Positions 54,309 through 63,568 of a stretch of DNA of 64,000 nt are shown in pieces. The stretch spans positions 127,519 to 191,518 of the forward strand of contig NZ_JBCFBA010000005.1 of the NCBI RefSeq assembly GCF_038562415.1, written 5' to 3'. How positions within the stretch are numbered: position 1 is the first letter of the stretch; each line of letters begins with the position of its first letter. This stretch comes from Solidesulfovibrio sp. (GTDB lineage Bacteria > Desulfobacterota > Desulfovibrionia > Desulfovibrionales > Desulfovibrionaceae). Position numbers and translations under genes: made by a program. Under the pieces are notes generated by a model. That model did no database searches, was not told where the DNA came from, and saw only the letters and a program-made list of their open reading frames with translations.

Positions 54309-57300
54309 ATGATCCTCCGATTGCTGCTTCTCGTGGCGCTCGTTTTGGCCACCCCCACCGTCCTGTCCGCCGCCGACGCCTCGGTGGTGACCTTGCTGCG
54401 CCAGTCCCAGCAGGCCGCCGCCCGGGGCCAGGTGGAACAAGCCATGGACATGGTCGACCGGGCCCTGACCCAGGACCCGGCCTATCCGCCCCTGTGGCGG
54501 CAAAAGGCCACCTTGCAGGTCCGGGCCAAGGACTACGCCGGGGCGCTGGCCACCCTGGCCGTGGCCCTGCGGGTGGAACCGCAAAACGTCGAGAACAACG
54601 TCCTCGAACTCTCGGCCCTGCTGCGTCTGGACGAGCAGCCCGGCGGCAAGGGCCGGCAAGCCCTGGACCGCTACGTCGCGGGCATAAGCGAGGACATGGC
54701 CGCCGCCCTGATCGAGGACCTGCTGGCCAGACCCAAGGCCGAGCCCGACCTGGCCCGGTTCCTGTCCGCCTGGAAGCCGGCCTCGGCCGACGCCAGGCTG
54801 GTGGCCAAGCTGGCCGCCGGCTACGCCGCCGGCGACCCGGCCGCCCTGCGCGAACTGGCCGCCACCCCCGTGCCCGCCGGCCGCAAGGGCACCATCGCCG
54901 CCCTCCAGTTCTACGCCGGCAAGGAGGCCCTGGGGGCCATGCAACTGGGCCTGGCCCACGACCTGCTGGAAAAGGCCATGGCCAACGGCTACGACCCCGT
55001 GGCCGTGACCGGCGAACTGGGCTGGGTGCACTACAACCAGGGCGAGCCGACCGCCGCCGCCGACCTGTGGGAAACGCAGTGGCGCAACGCCCCGGACGTG
55101 GGCTTGTGGGCCAGTTGGATCGCCGACGCCCGGCTCGTCTCCAAGGACTACGCCAAGGCGGCCGAATTCCTGGAGCGCTGCCTCCAGTTCTCTCCCAACA
55201 ACCCCCTCTACCAGGGCCAGTACCTGCTGGCGCTGCGGGCCAGCCACCAGGACCAGGCCGCGGGCGCCTTCGAGGAACGGTTGCGGGCCGAACCCGGCCA
55301 GGACGGCCTGCACTTCGGCCTTGCCATGATCGCCAAGCTGGCCGGCGACTACGCCCTGGCCGCCGAGGAAATGGGCCAGATCCAAAACCGCAAGCCGTTT
55401 CGCGAACAGTACATCGAACTGGCCGACGCCATGGTCGGCCAGATCGGGGCCAAGGGCGACCCGGAGCCGATCATCGCCGCCGTGCGGGGGCTCATCGACG
55501 GCACGGACTTCCAGGCCGTGGTCCTTCGCGACGTGGGCTGGAAGCTGTGGGCGGCCAAGCGGCCCGACGCGGCCGTTTCGTTCTGGAAGGAGTCCCTGGC
55601 CGACGGCCTCACGGCCGGCGACCCCCTGCTTTCCCGGATCATCCCGCTTTTGATCGAAACGAACCGGTTCGCCGAGGCCATGGCCCTGCTGCACCGTTAC
55701 GCGCCCGAGGTCACCCCCCTGGGCCTGGCCTGGACCCTGGCCGTGGCCAACCGCTGGGACCTGGTGGGCAAGGTGCTGGAAAAGGGGCCGGCCGGCCCCT
55801 ACCCCGATCTGCTCTCGGCCATGGCCGGGCTGCAAAGCGGCCAGGCCCAGCTCGCCCTGGACAAGCTGCGCGCCCTGGCCGCCCTGCCGGCCGGGGGGCT
55901 TGGCCAGGCGCCTTTTTCCGGCTTCAACGCCGACGGCAAGCTGGTGCGCGGCGTGCTGACCCCGGCCATTGCCGGCGAGGTCTACCAGCGCATCAGTCGC
56001 ACCCTCGTCGACTACCAGCTCGTGGCCGGCTTTGCCTTTCTCACCCCGCCGGCCTGGGCCACCGGCGTCGCGCAAAAGGCCATGGCCCCGATCTGGGCCG
56101 GGGCGGGCAAGGTGCTGTGGAACACGGGCAAGCTCGACGAGGCCGCCGCCTTCCTGCAACGGGCCTTGCAGGCCGATCCCGGCCAGGGGCAGGCCCTGCT
56201 CTACCTGGCGCTGGTCAAAAAACGCCAGGGCCAGGCCGAGGAGGCCCAGCGGCTGCTGGACGCCGCCCTGGCCAAGGCCTCGCCCCTGGACAAGGCCTTC
56301 GCCCTGGGCGAATTCGCCCTGCTTGACGGCGACGCCGCCGCCGCCCTGCCCCATTTCCAGGCCGCCCTGGGCCTTTCCCCCAACGATCCCACCCTGCGGC
56401 TTCGCGTGATCAACCTGCTGGTCAAGGCCAACCGCTACGACGCCGCCGGCCAGGCCGACGCCTGGTTCGAGGCCCAGGTGGCCATAAACGACAAGACCAT
56501 CATGAGCGCCGCCGCCGCCGCCCGCCTCGACCTCGGCGACCCCAAGGGGGCCGAGGCCCTGTACCGGGCCATGCTGGCCGAAAATCCGCGCTCCGTGGAC
56601 TACCTGTCCGGCCTTGGGCTGGCGCTCAACCGCCAGAGCCGCTACGCCGAGTCCGTGGCCGCCCTGACCACGCCCTACGCCGCCACGGGTTCGCCGCTTT
56701 TGGGCGGCATCGTCTGCGAGGCCCTGCTGGCTCTCGGCGAATACCGCGAGGCCATCCGCCAGGCCGAAATCGGGCTGGCGCAGGTGCCAGGCGACCAGGA
56801 ACTGCTGCGCCAGGCGGCCGAGGCGGCCGAATTCGCCCGGGACCCGGCCACGTGCGAGGGCTATGCCCGGCGCTACCTGGAAAAGGACCCGGCCTCGGTC
56901 ACCATCCAGAACATGTACGGCCAGGCCTTGCTCGACCAGGAGAAATACGACGAGGCCATGGCCCACTACAAAGGCCTGCTGGAGCGCAACCCGACCTATC
57001 TGCCGGCGCTTCGCGGCATCTTCAACATCCACCAGTACACCGGCAACGCGCCCAAGGCCTACGAGGCGGCCCAGACGCTCATGACCGTGGCCTCGGACAA
57101 CGCCACCCTGCGCCTGCAATACGCCATCGCCGCCGCGGCCGACCACGACTACCGGCCGGCCTACCCGACCCTGGAAAAAATCCGCAATTTCGGGCCGGGC
57201 AGCCCCGTGCTGTGCCTGTATTACGCCGACGTGCGCCAGGCCGAACTGCCCGGCAAGTTGCGCCTGTCCCAGATGGCCGAGCATCTGCGGGCCGTGGCCG

Positions 57301-59183
57301 CGGCCGGCGGCACGTTTTTAAGTCCCGCCGAGGTGGCCGCCCGGCCGGCCGGCGAAGAGGCCCTTACGCAGCGCAACACCGACCTGCGCCCGGCCGTGCT
57401 CGTCATGGTCGATCGCACCGCCGCCCCGGTGCTGGAAAAAATCGACGCCCTGCTCTCCGAGGTCGGCGGCAAGGCCGTGCTGATCGTGGGCGGCGAATCC
57501 CTGGTCCCGGGCACGCCCTACCTGCCCGACGCCGCCCTGGTGAAGCGCCTGGCCGGCAACGGCCGCTGGACCCTGGCCCTGACCGACCACAATCCGCCCA
57601 AGGACGACGCCGCGGGCGCCGGCTCGGCCAACCTCTGGAACAGCCTCGGCGCGGCCGAGGGCGCGACGGGCGAGGCCACCCCGGCCGCCCGGCTGCAGGC
57701 CCGGCTGCGCGCCCTGGACCCGGACGGGACCATCCTCGGCGACGCCCGGCCGATCTTTTTCTACCCCGGCGGCGACGGCCCAACCGACGTGCTGGCCGCC
57801 AGCCAGGCGGGCCGCGAGGCCTACGAAAAGGTCGTGGCCGACACCTTCCCCATGGCCTTCGAGCTCACGCCCGAGGGCTACTGGACGCCGGTGTCCGACC
57901 CCCGGTCCATCGCGGCCAAGTCCGTGTCCCCGGGCCTGGACGCGGCCGGCCTGACCCGGCTGCTCGAGCAGGCCAACCCCATGCGCCAGGTGTCCCTGGA
58001 ACTGGCCAAGGTCTATTCCTGGCAGGAACAACTCGGCCAGGCCGAGAACTATTTCAAGGAAGCCAAGGAACTCGGGCTCAACCCGGCCGACCTGACCTAC
58101 CACCATGCCGTCAACGCCTACTACCTGCACGACGACCCCGTGGCCGTGGCTCGGGCCGAAAAGGCCGTGGAAGCGGCTCCGGACGCCCCGCGCACCCATG
58201 TCCAACTGGAGCGGGCCAAGCTGCGCACCCGGCCCAAGGTCGAGGCCAGCCTGGACACCTGGTGGGACAGCGACAACCGTCACTACTGGTGGTGGGGTTT
58301 CGGCGGCGAGGTCCACGTCCTGGACAGCCTGGTGGTCTTCGCCAAGGCCGGCCGGGTCGAATGGTCCATCGACAGCTACCAGCGCCAGGGCAAGATGCAA
58401 AAGGCCTTCGCCAACACCCTGGAAAACGGTTATCTCTCCGCCGACGACGTCTACAGCGTGCTCCATTCCCGGCGCACCCAGTACCTGGACGGCGAGGACC
58501 TGGTGGTCGGGGCGCGCTGGTTCTTCTATCCGGAATTCTGGCTGGAGGCCCAAGGGCAGCTCACCAACACCGACGGCGGCCCCTCGACCTGGCTCAATGG
58601 CATGGTCACGGTGCACGGGCCGCTGGCGCCCAAGGGCCTGCCCGTCGACGGCACCTGGGACCTGCAGGCCGCCCACGAACGCATCGACACCGTGGAGGCC
58701 ATCACCGACCAGATCATGGCCAACCGCGTCAGCCTTTTCACCCACAACCGGCTGTTTAACTACTACGACCTGTTCCTCAACATCCACGGCATCTCGCGCA
58801 CCGACGGCAACAACACCGGCTCGGTCGACGGCCGGCTGCTGGCCCGGCTGTTCGAGTTCCCGCTGGTGTCGCTCGGCTACGCCTTCCAGTTCGCCAACAG
58901 CGACCGCAGCCCGCCCCAGTATTGGGCGCCCATGAGCCTGGTCACCCACCTGGCCTACGGCACCTTCGGCTACTCCCCCACCCGCTGGTTCAACGTCAAC
59001 GGCAGCCTCGGCTACGGCCCCTCCCGCGACCGCACCAATGACTGGCGCAACATCTGGCGGGCCAACCTGGGCATGGACATCACCATGCGGGAACGGCTAA
59101 AGTTGTCGCTCAAGTATGCGTACTTCAGCACCCCCACCTATACCCTAAGCGAAGCATGGGCCGGCATAAGTTACACATTCTAG
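54309..59183 (+). CDS. Giant TPR / deacetylase-like / outer-membrane barrel export protein
   Basis: 1624 residues. Signal peptide (MILRLLLLVALVLATPTVLSA). Residues ~22-1010 are a long superhelix of TPR repeats (ARGQVEQAMDMVDRAL; FLQRALQADPGQGQALLYLA; YDEAMAHYKGLLERNPTYLP). Residues ~1020-1230 look like a degenerate NodB domain (AVLVMVDRTAAPVLEKIDAL; WTLALTDHN; IFFYPGGDGPTD) without a metal triad. More TPR-like sequence (~1240-1300) precedes a C-terminal beta-barrel (~1310-1624) that ends in a terminal Phe (ISYTF), as outer-membrane proteins do. Architecture recalls PgaA and BcsC but is far larger and carries the extra inserted domain. It should move the polymer through the periplasm and the outer membrane. 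Confidence 0.88.
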   Translation: MILRLLLLVALVLATPTVLSAADASVVTLLRQSQQAAARGQVEQAMDMVDRALTQDPAYPPLWRQKATLQVRAKDYAGALATLAVALRVEPQNVENNVLELSALLRLDEQPGGKGRQALDRYVAGISEDMAAALIEDLLARPKAEPDLARFLSAWKPASADARLVAKLAAGYAAGDPAALRELAATPVPAGRKGTIAALQFYAGKEALGAMQLGLAHDLLEKAMANGYDPVAVTGELGWVHYNQGEPTAAADLWETQWRNAPDVGLWASWIADARLVSKDYAKAAEFLERCLQFSPNNPLYQGQYLLALRASHQDQAAGAFEERLRAEPGQDGLHFGLAMIAKLAGDYALAAEEMGQIQNRKPFREQYIELADAMVGQIGAKGDPEPIIAAVRGLIDGTDFQAVVLRDVGWKLWAAKRPDAAVSFWKESLADGLTAGDPLLSRIIPLLIETNRFAEAMALLHRYAPEVTPLGLAWTLAVANRWDLVGKVLEKGPAGPYPDLLSAMAGLQSGQAQLALDKLRALAALPAGGLGQAPFSGFNADGKLVRGVLTPAIAGEVYQRISRTLVDYQLVAGFAFLTPPAWATGVAQKAMAPIWAGAGKVLWNTGKLDEAAAFLQRALQADPGQGQALLYLALVKKRQGQAEEAQRLLDAALAKASPLDKAFALGEFALLDGDAAAALPHFQAALGLSPNDPTLRLRVINLLVKANRYDAAGQADAWFEAQVAINDKTIMSAAAAARLDLGDPKGAEALYRAMLAENPRSVDYLSGLGLALNRQSRYAESVAALTTPYAATGSPLLGGIVCEALLALGEYREAIRQAEIGLAQVPGDQELLRQAAEAAEFARDPATCEGYARRYLEKDPASVTIQNMYGQALLDQEKYDEAMAHYKGLLERNPTYLPALRGIFNIHQYTGNAPKAYEAAQTLMTVASDNATLRLQYAIAAAADHDYRPAYPTLEKIRNFGPGSPVLCLYYADVRQAELPGKLRLSQMAEHLRAVAAAGGTFLSPAEVAARPAGEEALTQRNTDLRPAVLVMVDRTAAPVLEKIDALLSEVGGKAVLIVGGESLVPGTPYLPDAALVKRLAGNGRWTLALTDHNPPKDDAAGAGSANLWNSLGAAEGATGEATPAARLQARLRALDPDGTILGDARPIFFYPGGDGPTDVLAASQAGREAYEKVVADTFPMAFELTPEGYWTPVSDPRSIAAKSVSPGLDAAGLTRLLEQANPMRQVSLELAKVYSWQEQLGQAENYFKEAKELGLNPADLTYHHAVNAYYLHDDPVAVARAEKAVEAAPDAPRTHVQLERAKLRTRPKVEASLDTWWDSDNRHYWWWGFGGEVHVLDSLVVFAKAGRVEWSIDSYQRQGKMQKAFANTLENGYLSADDVYSVLHSRRTQYLDGEDLVVGARWFFYPEFWLEAQGQLTNTDGGPSTWLNGMVTVHGPLAPKGLPVDGTWDLQAAHERIDTVEAITDQIMANRVSLFTHNRLFNYYDLFLNIHGISRTDGNNTGSVDGRLLARLFEFPLVSLGYAFQFANSDRSPPQYWAPMSLVTHLAYGTFGYSPTRWFNVNGSLGYGPSRDRTNDWRNIWRANLGMDITMRERLKLSLKYAYFSTPTYTLSEAWAGISYTF

Positions 59184-59188
59184 GAAAG

Positions 59189-60247
59189 ATGCGGGCCGCC
59201 CGCCGGGGCCCCCCCCTGGCGGCGGCCCTTTTGTGCGCGGCGCTTTTCCTGGCCCTTGGCCCCGGCCCGGCCCGGGGCCAAGCCCGGGGAGCCGCCCCGG
59301 ACGGCCCGATCACGGCCTGGATCGCCGACTGGGACCTGGCCCGGGGCCTGGCCGAATGGCGCGCCCACCCGGGGCTTTTCGATTCCGTGCGCGTTTTTTC
59401 CGCCAATTTCGACAGCCGCGACCAGCCGGCCCTGACCCCGGAATGGGCTAAAATCCTCGGCAGCGACGTTTCCGGCGTCTTCGGCCCGGCCAAGGTCTAC
59501 CTGACCGTGGTCAACGACGTGGCCACGCCCACGGGCAAGGGCAACATCCTCAAGGACCCGGCCCTGGTTTCGCGGCTGGTCGCCACGCCCGCCTCCCGGG
59601 CCGGCCACGTGGAGGCGCTGGTCGCCCTGGCCAAGCGCCACAAGTTCCCGGGCCTGGAAATCGACTACGAAAACGTGGCCGCCGCCGACTGGCCCAATTT
59701 CCTCACTTTCGTCGAGGCCCTTTTCCGCCGCAGCCAGGCCGAGGGCTTGGCCCTGTCCGTGCTGCTCCAGCCCCAGCGGCGCTACCTCGCCTCGCCCCTG
59801 CCCAAGGGGCCGGGCTACGTGCTCATGGGCTACAACCTGTTCGGCTTCCATTCCGGCCCCGGCCCCAAGGCCACGCCGGAATTTTTGGCCGACCAGGCCG
59901 CCGCCCTGCGCGCCATCGGCGCCCTGGAGGCCACCAGCCTGGCCCTGGCCACGGGCGGCTTCGACTGGACCGGCCCCAAGGCGGCCAGGCAACTGACCGA
60001 AACCGAGGCCCAAACGCTTTTGGCCCAAAAAAACGTCCGCCCGACGCGCTCGCCGGCGGACGGCTACCTCGTTTCCCGCTACAGCGACGACAAGGGGCAA
60101 AACCACGACGTCTGGTACGCCGACGGCGAGACCCTGGCCACGCTGTGGCGGGCCGGCCGGGCGGCGGGATTCACCCGCCTGGCCGTGTGGCGCCTGGGCG
60201 GCAACACGCCGTCGCTGTTCTCCTGGCTGGCAACCCTCGGGCATTAA
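59189..60247 (+). CDS. GH18-like periplasmic glycoside hydrolase
   Basis: 352 residues from ATG 59189 (AGGAAAG upstream), 5 bp after the TPR/barrel gene. Signal peptide to ~30. A TIM-barrel of the GH18/GH153-like kind: WIADWDL, FPGLEIDYENV with Asp159 and Glu161 (DxxDxDxE variant), VLMGYNLFGFHSGPGP and LATGGFDW. The catalytic Glu is kept. It may trim or release the polymer, like the C-terminal half of PgaB; here it is a separate protein next to a separate deacetylase. It could instead be a binding protein. Confidence 0.85.
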   Translation: MRAARRGPPLAAALLCAALFLALGPGPARGQARGAAPDGPITAWIADWDLARGLAEWRAHPGLFDSVRVFSANFDSRDQPALTPEWAKILGSDVSGVFGPAKVYLTVVNDVATPTGKGNILKDPALVSRLVATPASRAGHVEALVALAKRHKFPGLEIDYENVAAADWPNFLTFVEALFRRSQAEGLALSVLLQPQRRYLASPLPKGPGYVLMGYNLFGFHSGPGPKATPEFLADQAAALRAIGALEATSLALATGGFDWTGPKAARQLTETEAQTLLAQKNVRPTRSPADGYLVSRYSDDKGQNHDVWYADGETLATLWRAGRAAGFTRLAVWRLGGNTPSLFSWLATLGH

Positions 60248-60264
60248 CAGGGAAGGATATCGCC

Positions 60265-61413
60265 GTGCAGTCGTTTTTCGCCGCCTTGCGCCGCGGCCTG
60301 GCGCTTTGCTGTCTGGGGCCGGTGTTTTTTTCCGCTCTCGCCCTGGCCCAGGGCCTGACCCCGGCCACGAGGGGCGTGCCCCTGCCCGGCCCCGGCCCCA
60401 AGGCCTACGTGGCCATCGTCATCGACGACCTGCCCAACCTGGAGCTGTGGTCGCGCCTGGCCACGGACTGCGACAGCCACGGCATGAAGGCGACGCTGGC
60501 CCTCAACACGCTCAAGGCCACGCCCGAGGAGTACGCCATCCTGGCCGGGCACATCGCCAAGGGCCACGAAGTGGCCAACCACACCCGCGACCACGTGGCC
60601 GTGGCCCCGGGCCCGGTCATCCGGCTGCGCTTTTTCCATCCCTCGGCCAAGTCGGCCTATGCCGCGGTGGATGCCGCCGCCGGCAAGCTGCGCCTGGTCG
60701 TGGACGACGCGGCCAAGCCCCTGGCCGAGTTCGACCTGTCCGAAACCGGGCGCACCCCGACCATCAAGCAGCTCGTGGACGCCTTAAACGACACGCGCGG
60801 CGTGACCGCCGAGCTCGGCGACCCCTACTACGGCAACATCCAGTCGCGCTTTCTGGCCGGCAAGGACAAGGTGGACATCTTTTTCAAAAACGGCCTGGTG
60901 CCCCTGTTCGTGGACACGGCCCAAAGCGCCCGCTACGAGATGGCCGGCGCGTTGGACGACATGAAAACCGGCCTGCCCCGGTACGCGGTCACCTCCATGG
61001 TCTACCCGTTCCTGGTCAGCGACCCGGTGTCCCGGGGGATCGCCAACGAGCTCGGCATGAGCTGCGGCCGCGTGGGCACGGCCGGATTCGCCGCGCTCGG
61101 CGCACCGGGGGGCTACGACCTGTACCAGATCTACGCCGGCAAGCCCCGCGACCTGTTCGGCACGGACACGGCCAGCCCGGAATTCCGGGCCAAGGTCGAG
61201 GCCTTTTTGAAGAAGATAAAAGAGATCGGCGGCGTCCTGAGCCTGTATTCCCACGGCCCGGACGAATTCACCAACGAACAGTGGCAGGCCCTTTTGCCCA
61301 TGCTGGCCAAGGACAAGGACGTGGCCTACGTGACGCTTCGCGACCTGGCCGCGGCCGTCAAGAAGCTGGCCACCCCGCGCGACGGCCGCTACTACCTGCC
61401 CCAGGCCAAGTAG
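60265..61413 (+). CDS. Exported polysaccharide deacetylase with inserted domain
   Basis: 382 residues from GTG 60265. Signal peptide (GLALCCLGPVFFSALALAQG). NodB motifs are intact: AIVIDDLPN (Asp54/Asp55) and HEVANHTRDH (His106, His110). An extra domain lies between motif 2 and the rest (~115-235; YAAVDAAAGKLRLVVDDAAK; FDLSETGRTPTIKQLVDAL), then YPFLVSDPVSRGIANELG and a C-terminal LYSHGPDEF. The same inserted domain occurs in the 48074-50281 protein. It likely removes acetyl groups from the exported polymer in the periplasm. Its stop is 13 bp from the convergent acyltransferase gene. Confidence 0.9.
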   Translation: MQSFFAALRRGLALCCLGPVFFSALALAQGLTPATRGVPLPGPGPKAYVAIVIDDLPNLELWSRLATDCDSHGMKATLALNTLKATPEEYAILAGHIAKGHEVANHTRDHVAVAPGPVIRLRFFHPSAKSAYAAVDAAAGKLRLVVDDAAKPLAEFDLSETGRTPTIKQLVDALNDTRGVTAELGDPYYGNIQSRFLAGKDKVDIFFKNGLVPLFVDTAQSARYEMAGALDDMKTGLPRYAVTSMVYPFLVSDPVSRGIANELGMSCGRVGTAGFAALGAPGGYDLYQIYAGKPRDLFGTDTASPEFRAKVEAFLKKIKEIGGVLSLYSHGPDEFTNEQWQALLPMLAKDKDVAYVTLRDLAAAVKKLATPRDGRYYLPQAK

Positions 61414-61426
61414 CCCGGGAAGCACC

Positions 61427-62584
61427 CTACGCCCCGGTGCCCGGCTTGGACGCCGGCACGGGCGCCGGCACGGGCGCCGGGGCGAAACGCAGCCGCGGCG
61501 GCGCGCCGGTTGCCACCGCGAACAACCGTGGCAGCGACCGCGACAGCCCCCAGCCCAGCAGCGAGAGCCCGGCCATGGCCGCAAGCCCCACCAGGGGATA
61601 GGCCACGAGCTGCCCCACGGTCCCGGCCGGCGTCCACACGGCCAGCAGCCGCGATTGCAGCAGGCTGACCGTGGGTTCGTGGGTGAGGAAGACGAAAAAG
61701 CTCATGGCCGCCACCCGGTGCAGCAAGGCGCTGCCCTTGAGCCACTGCCGCCGCGACAGGCACCAGAAGGCGGCCACGCCCACCATCTGATAGACCTTCT
61801 TCACGGCGGCCAGGGCGTAGGGGTCGAGCCCCAGCCAGGGCTGCAACCCCACCAGGGCCGTGCCCAGGGCGAACAGCGGCAGGACGGCGGCGTCCCAGCC
61901 GGCCGTGTCGCGCAGGTTCGCCCGCCGCCTGGCCAGATAGCCCCCGGCGTAGAAGGCGAAGGCGAAGCCGGCCAGGGAATATTCGCTGGCCGGGGACTCC
62001 AGAAACCACAGCCCCGCCAACAACAGCAGCCCGGCCCGGGGCAATCGCCGGTAAAACACCAGGAAGACCGGGGCCAGGGCAAAGACCACCAGCAAATCGC
62101 GCAGAAACCAGAGCGGATAATTGAAGGGGGAGGTGCCCAGTCCCAGGAGCTTTTGCGGGATGCCGGCGGCCAGGACGAAGGAGCGGCCGCCAAAAAGCGG
62201 AATGCTGCCGAAGACGAACACCCAGGCGATCCAGATGGCGTTAAAAAGCACGAAGGGCAGGCCGATGGCCACGGCCTTGGTGCGCATAAGCCGCAGGTAG
62301 GCGGCCGGCGTGGCCTCGAGCTTGCGCAGCAGCAGGTAGCCCGAGATGGCGAAAAAAAGCGGCACCGCCACGCAGGCCGGGCCGCGGTTGACCATGGTCA
62401 GGACCCATTCGACAAACGGCGAGGCGAAGGGGACCTGGGCGCCGAGGAAACGCCCGCCGTGACACAGGACGATAAGTCCGATGAGCACGGCGCGCAGCAC
62501 GTCGATGCGCGCCGAGACGTCGGCGTCGATGGGCTCGCGCACGGGCTTCAGGGGCGCTTGGGAATCGGTGGGAAAAAACGACAA
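61427..62584 (-). CDS. Acyltransferase-3 family membrane O-acyltransferase
   Basis: 385 residues. The frame starts at a TTG (62584) with GGAGG 4 nt upstream; no in-frame ATG fits upstream of the conserved start. About ten membrane helices with AT3 motifs: RIDVLRAVLIGLIVLCHGGRF (His), VPLFFAISGYLLL, YPLWFLRDLLVV and FFVFLTHEP. It moves acetyl or succinyl groups to periplasmic polysaccharide. The C terminus is a Pro/Ala repeat (PAPVPAPVPA). It is convergent with the deacetylase gene, so acetylation and deacetylation of the same polymer are plausible, but it has its own promoter and palindrome. Confidence 0.9.
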   Translation of the reverse strand: MSFFPTDSQAPLKPVREPIDADVSARIDVLRAVLIGLIVLCHGGRFLGAQVPFASPFVEWVLTMVNRGPACVAVPLFFAISGYLLLRKLEATPAAYLRLMRTKAVAIGLPFVLFNAIWIAWVFVFGSIPLFGGRSFVLAAGIPQKLLGLGTSPFNYPLWFLRDLLVVFALAPVFLVFYRRLPRAGLLLLAGLWFLESPASEYSLAGFAFAFYAGGYLARRRANLRDTAGWDAAVLPLFALGTALVGLQPWLGLDPYALAAVKKVYQMVGVAAFWCLSRRQWLKGSALLHRVAAMSFFVFLTHEPTVSLLQSRLLAVWTPAGTVGQLVAYPLVGLAAMAGLSLLGWGLSRSLPRLFAVATGAPPRLRFAPAPVPAPVPASKPGTGA

Positions 62585-62707
62585 GAAGCCTCCGAAAGGG
62601 ACGAGGATTCGCCAACGGGCGCCACGGCCGGCGAGGCGCGGACGTTTGGCCAGTCGCTGGAAGGGGGATGGCGGTTACGGTGAGGCGCCTGGCGCAGCCG
62701 AACAATG

Positions 62708-62726
62708 GACAAACAAAAAGTTTGTC
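62708..62726. promoter_or_regulatory. Operator palindrome GACAAAC-N5-GTTTGTC
   Basis: A perfect 7-5-7 inverted repeat directly downstream of the minus-strand promoter at 62727-62754. A repressor here would block the acyltransferase gene. No regulator gene is adjacent. Confidence 0.65.
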
Positions 62727-62754
62727 AGTATACATGATCGAGCAATTCAGTCAA
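62727..62754 (-). promoter_or_regulatory. Sigma-70 promoter of the acyltransferase gene
   Basis: On the minus strand TTGACT (62754-62749), 16 nt and TATACT (62732-62727), one of the best promoter matches in the window, giving a leader of about 135 nt. Confidence 0.75.
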
Positions 62755-62824
62755 GAATCATGTCGCGACGCCCCTCCCGGACGATCCCCCAGCCGACGGA
62801 TCGATGCCAGCCAAGGAGCCGCCC

Positions 62825-63553
62825 ATGCCGTATGCCAGCCTCGCCCTGGGCTGCCTGCCCTACCTGACCGCGACCGTCCTGGCCCTGGGCCTGGCCCGCC
62901 GCCTGGGCCGCTGGCGGCGGGCCAAAACGCCGCCGGCCCCCCTTTTCCCGGCCGCGACCTCGCGCCCGGCCGCCTGGGCCGGCATCGGCCGCGAAATCTG
63001 CCTGCTGGCCGGCCGCCGCGCCACCTGGACCTGGGGCATCGCCGCCGCCTGGGCCCTGCACGCCGCCCTGGCCCTCATGGCCCTGGGGCACCTGCGCGTC
63101 CTGACGGATTTCCCCCGGCTGTGGGCGCGCCTTGGCCTGGCTCCCCAGGCCGTGGACCGCCTGGCCGACGTTTCCGGCAGCCTCCTCGGCGGCGTCGCCC
63201 TGGCCGCCGTGCTGCTCCTGGCCCTGCGCCGGCTCGCCTCGCCCAGGCTCCGGGCCATCACCCGACCGGGCGACGCCTTGACCCTGGCCCTGCTCGGGGC
63301 GGTCCTCGCCTCGGGGCTGGCCATGCGTCTGGCCGGCCCTGTCGACCTCGGCCCGGTGCGGGCCTATTTCGCCGCCCTGGCCCGGTTGCGCCCGGTCCCC
63401 CTGCCCGACGTGCCGGGATTCGCCGCCCATTTCCTGCTGGCCCAGGCCCTGGCCGCGGCCCTGCCCTTTTCCAAGCTGCTGCACGCCCTGGGCGTCTTTC
63501 CGGCCAAGGCCGGCCTTGTCGCCGATTCCGGCGGCTTGCCGGCCGGGACATAA
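62825..63553 (+). CDS. DsrM/TmcC/NarI-like membrane cytochrome b subunit
   Basis: 242 residues from ATG 62825 (AAGGAG upstream); an earlier ATG at 62804 lacks a ribosome binding site. About five or six membrane helices with His in HAALALMALGHLRV and FAAHFLLAQALAAALPFSKLLH, the heme-ligand pattern of the NarI-like b-type subunits found in DsrM and TmcC. It would exchange electrons with menaquinone and a cytoplasmic iron-sulfur partner, encoded 15 bp downstream. Confidence 0.82.
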   Translation: MPYASLALGCLPYLTATVLALGLARRLGRWRRAKTPPAPLFPAATSRPAAWAGIGREICLLAGRRATWTWGIAAAWALHAALALMALGHLRVLTDFPRLWARLGLAPQAVDRLADVSGSLLGGVALAAVLLLALRRLASPRLRAITRPGDALTLALLGAVLASGLAMRLAGPVDLGPVRAYFAALARLRPVPLPDVPGFAAHFLLAQALAAALPFSKLLHALGVFPAKAGLVADSGGLPAGT

Positions 63554-63568
63554 CCCGAGGAGGCGCCC

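Noticed and set aside
54294-57284. A 996-residue minus-strand protein
   Set aside because: Antisense shadow of the TPR protein with the usual Gly/Gln/His bias.
61440-61480. Tandem GGCACGGGCGCC repeat as a mobile repeat
   Set aside because: It encodes the Pro/Ala-Val repeat at the C terminus of the acyltransferase.
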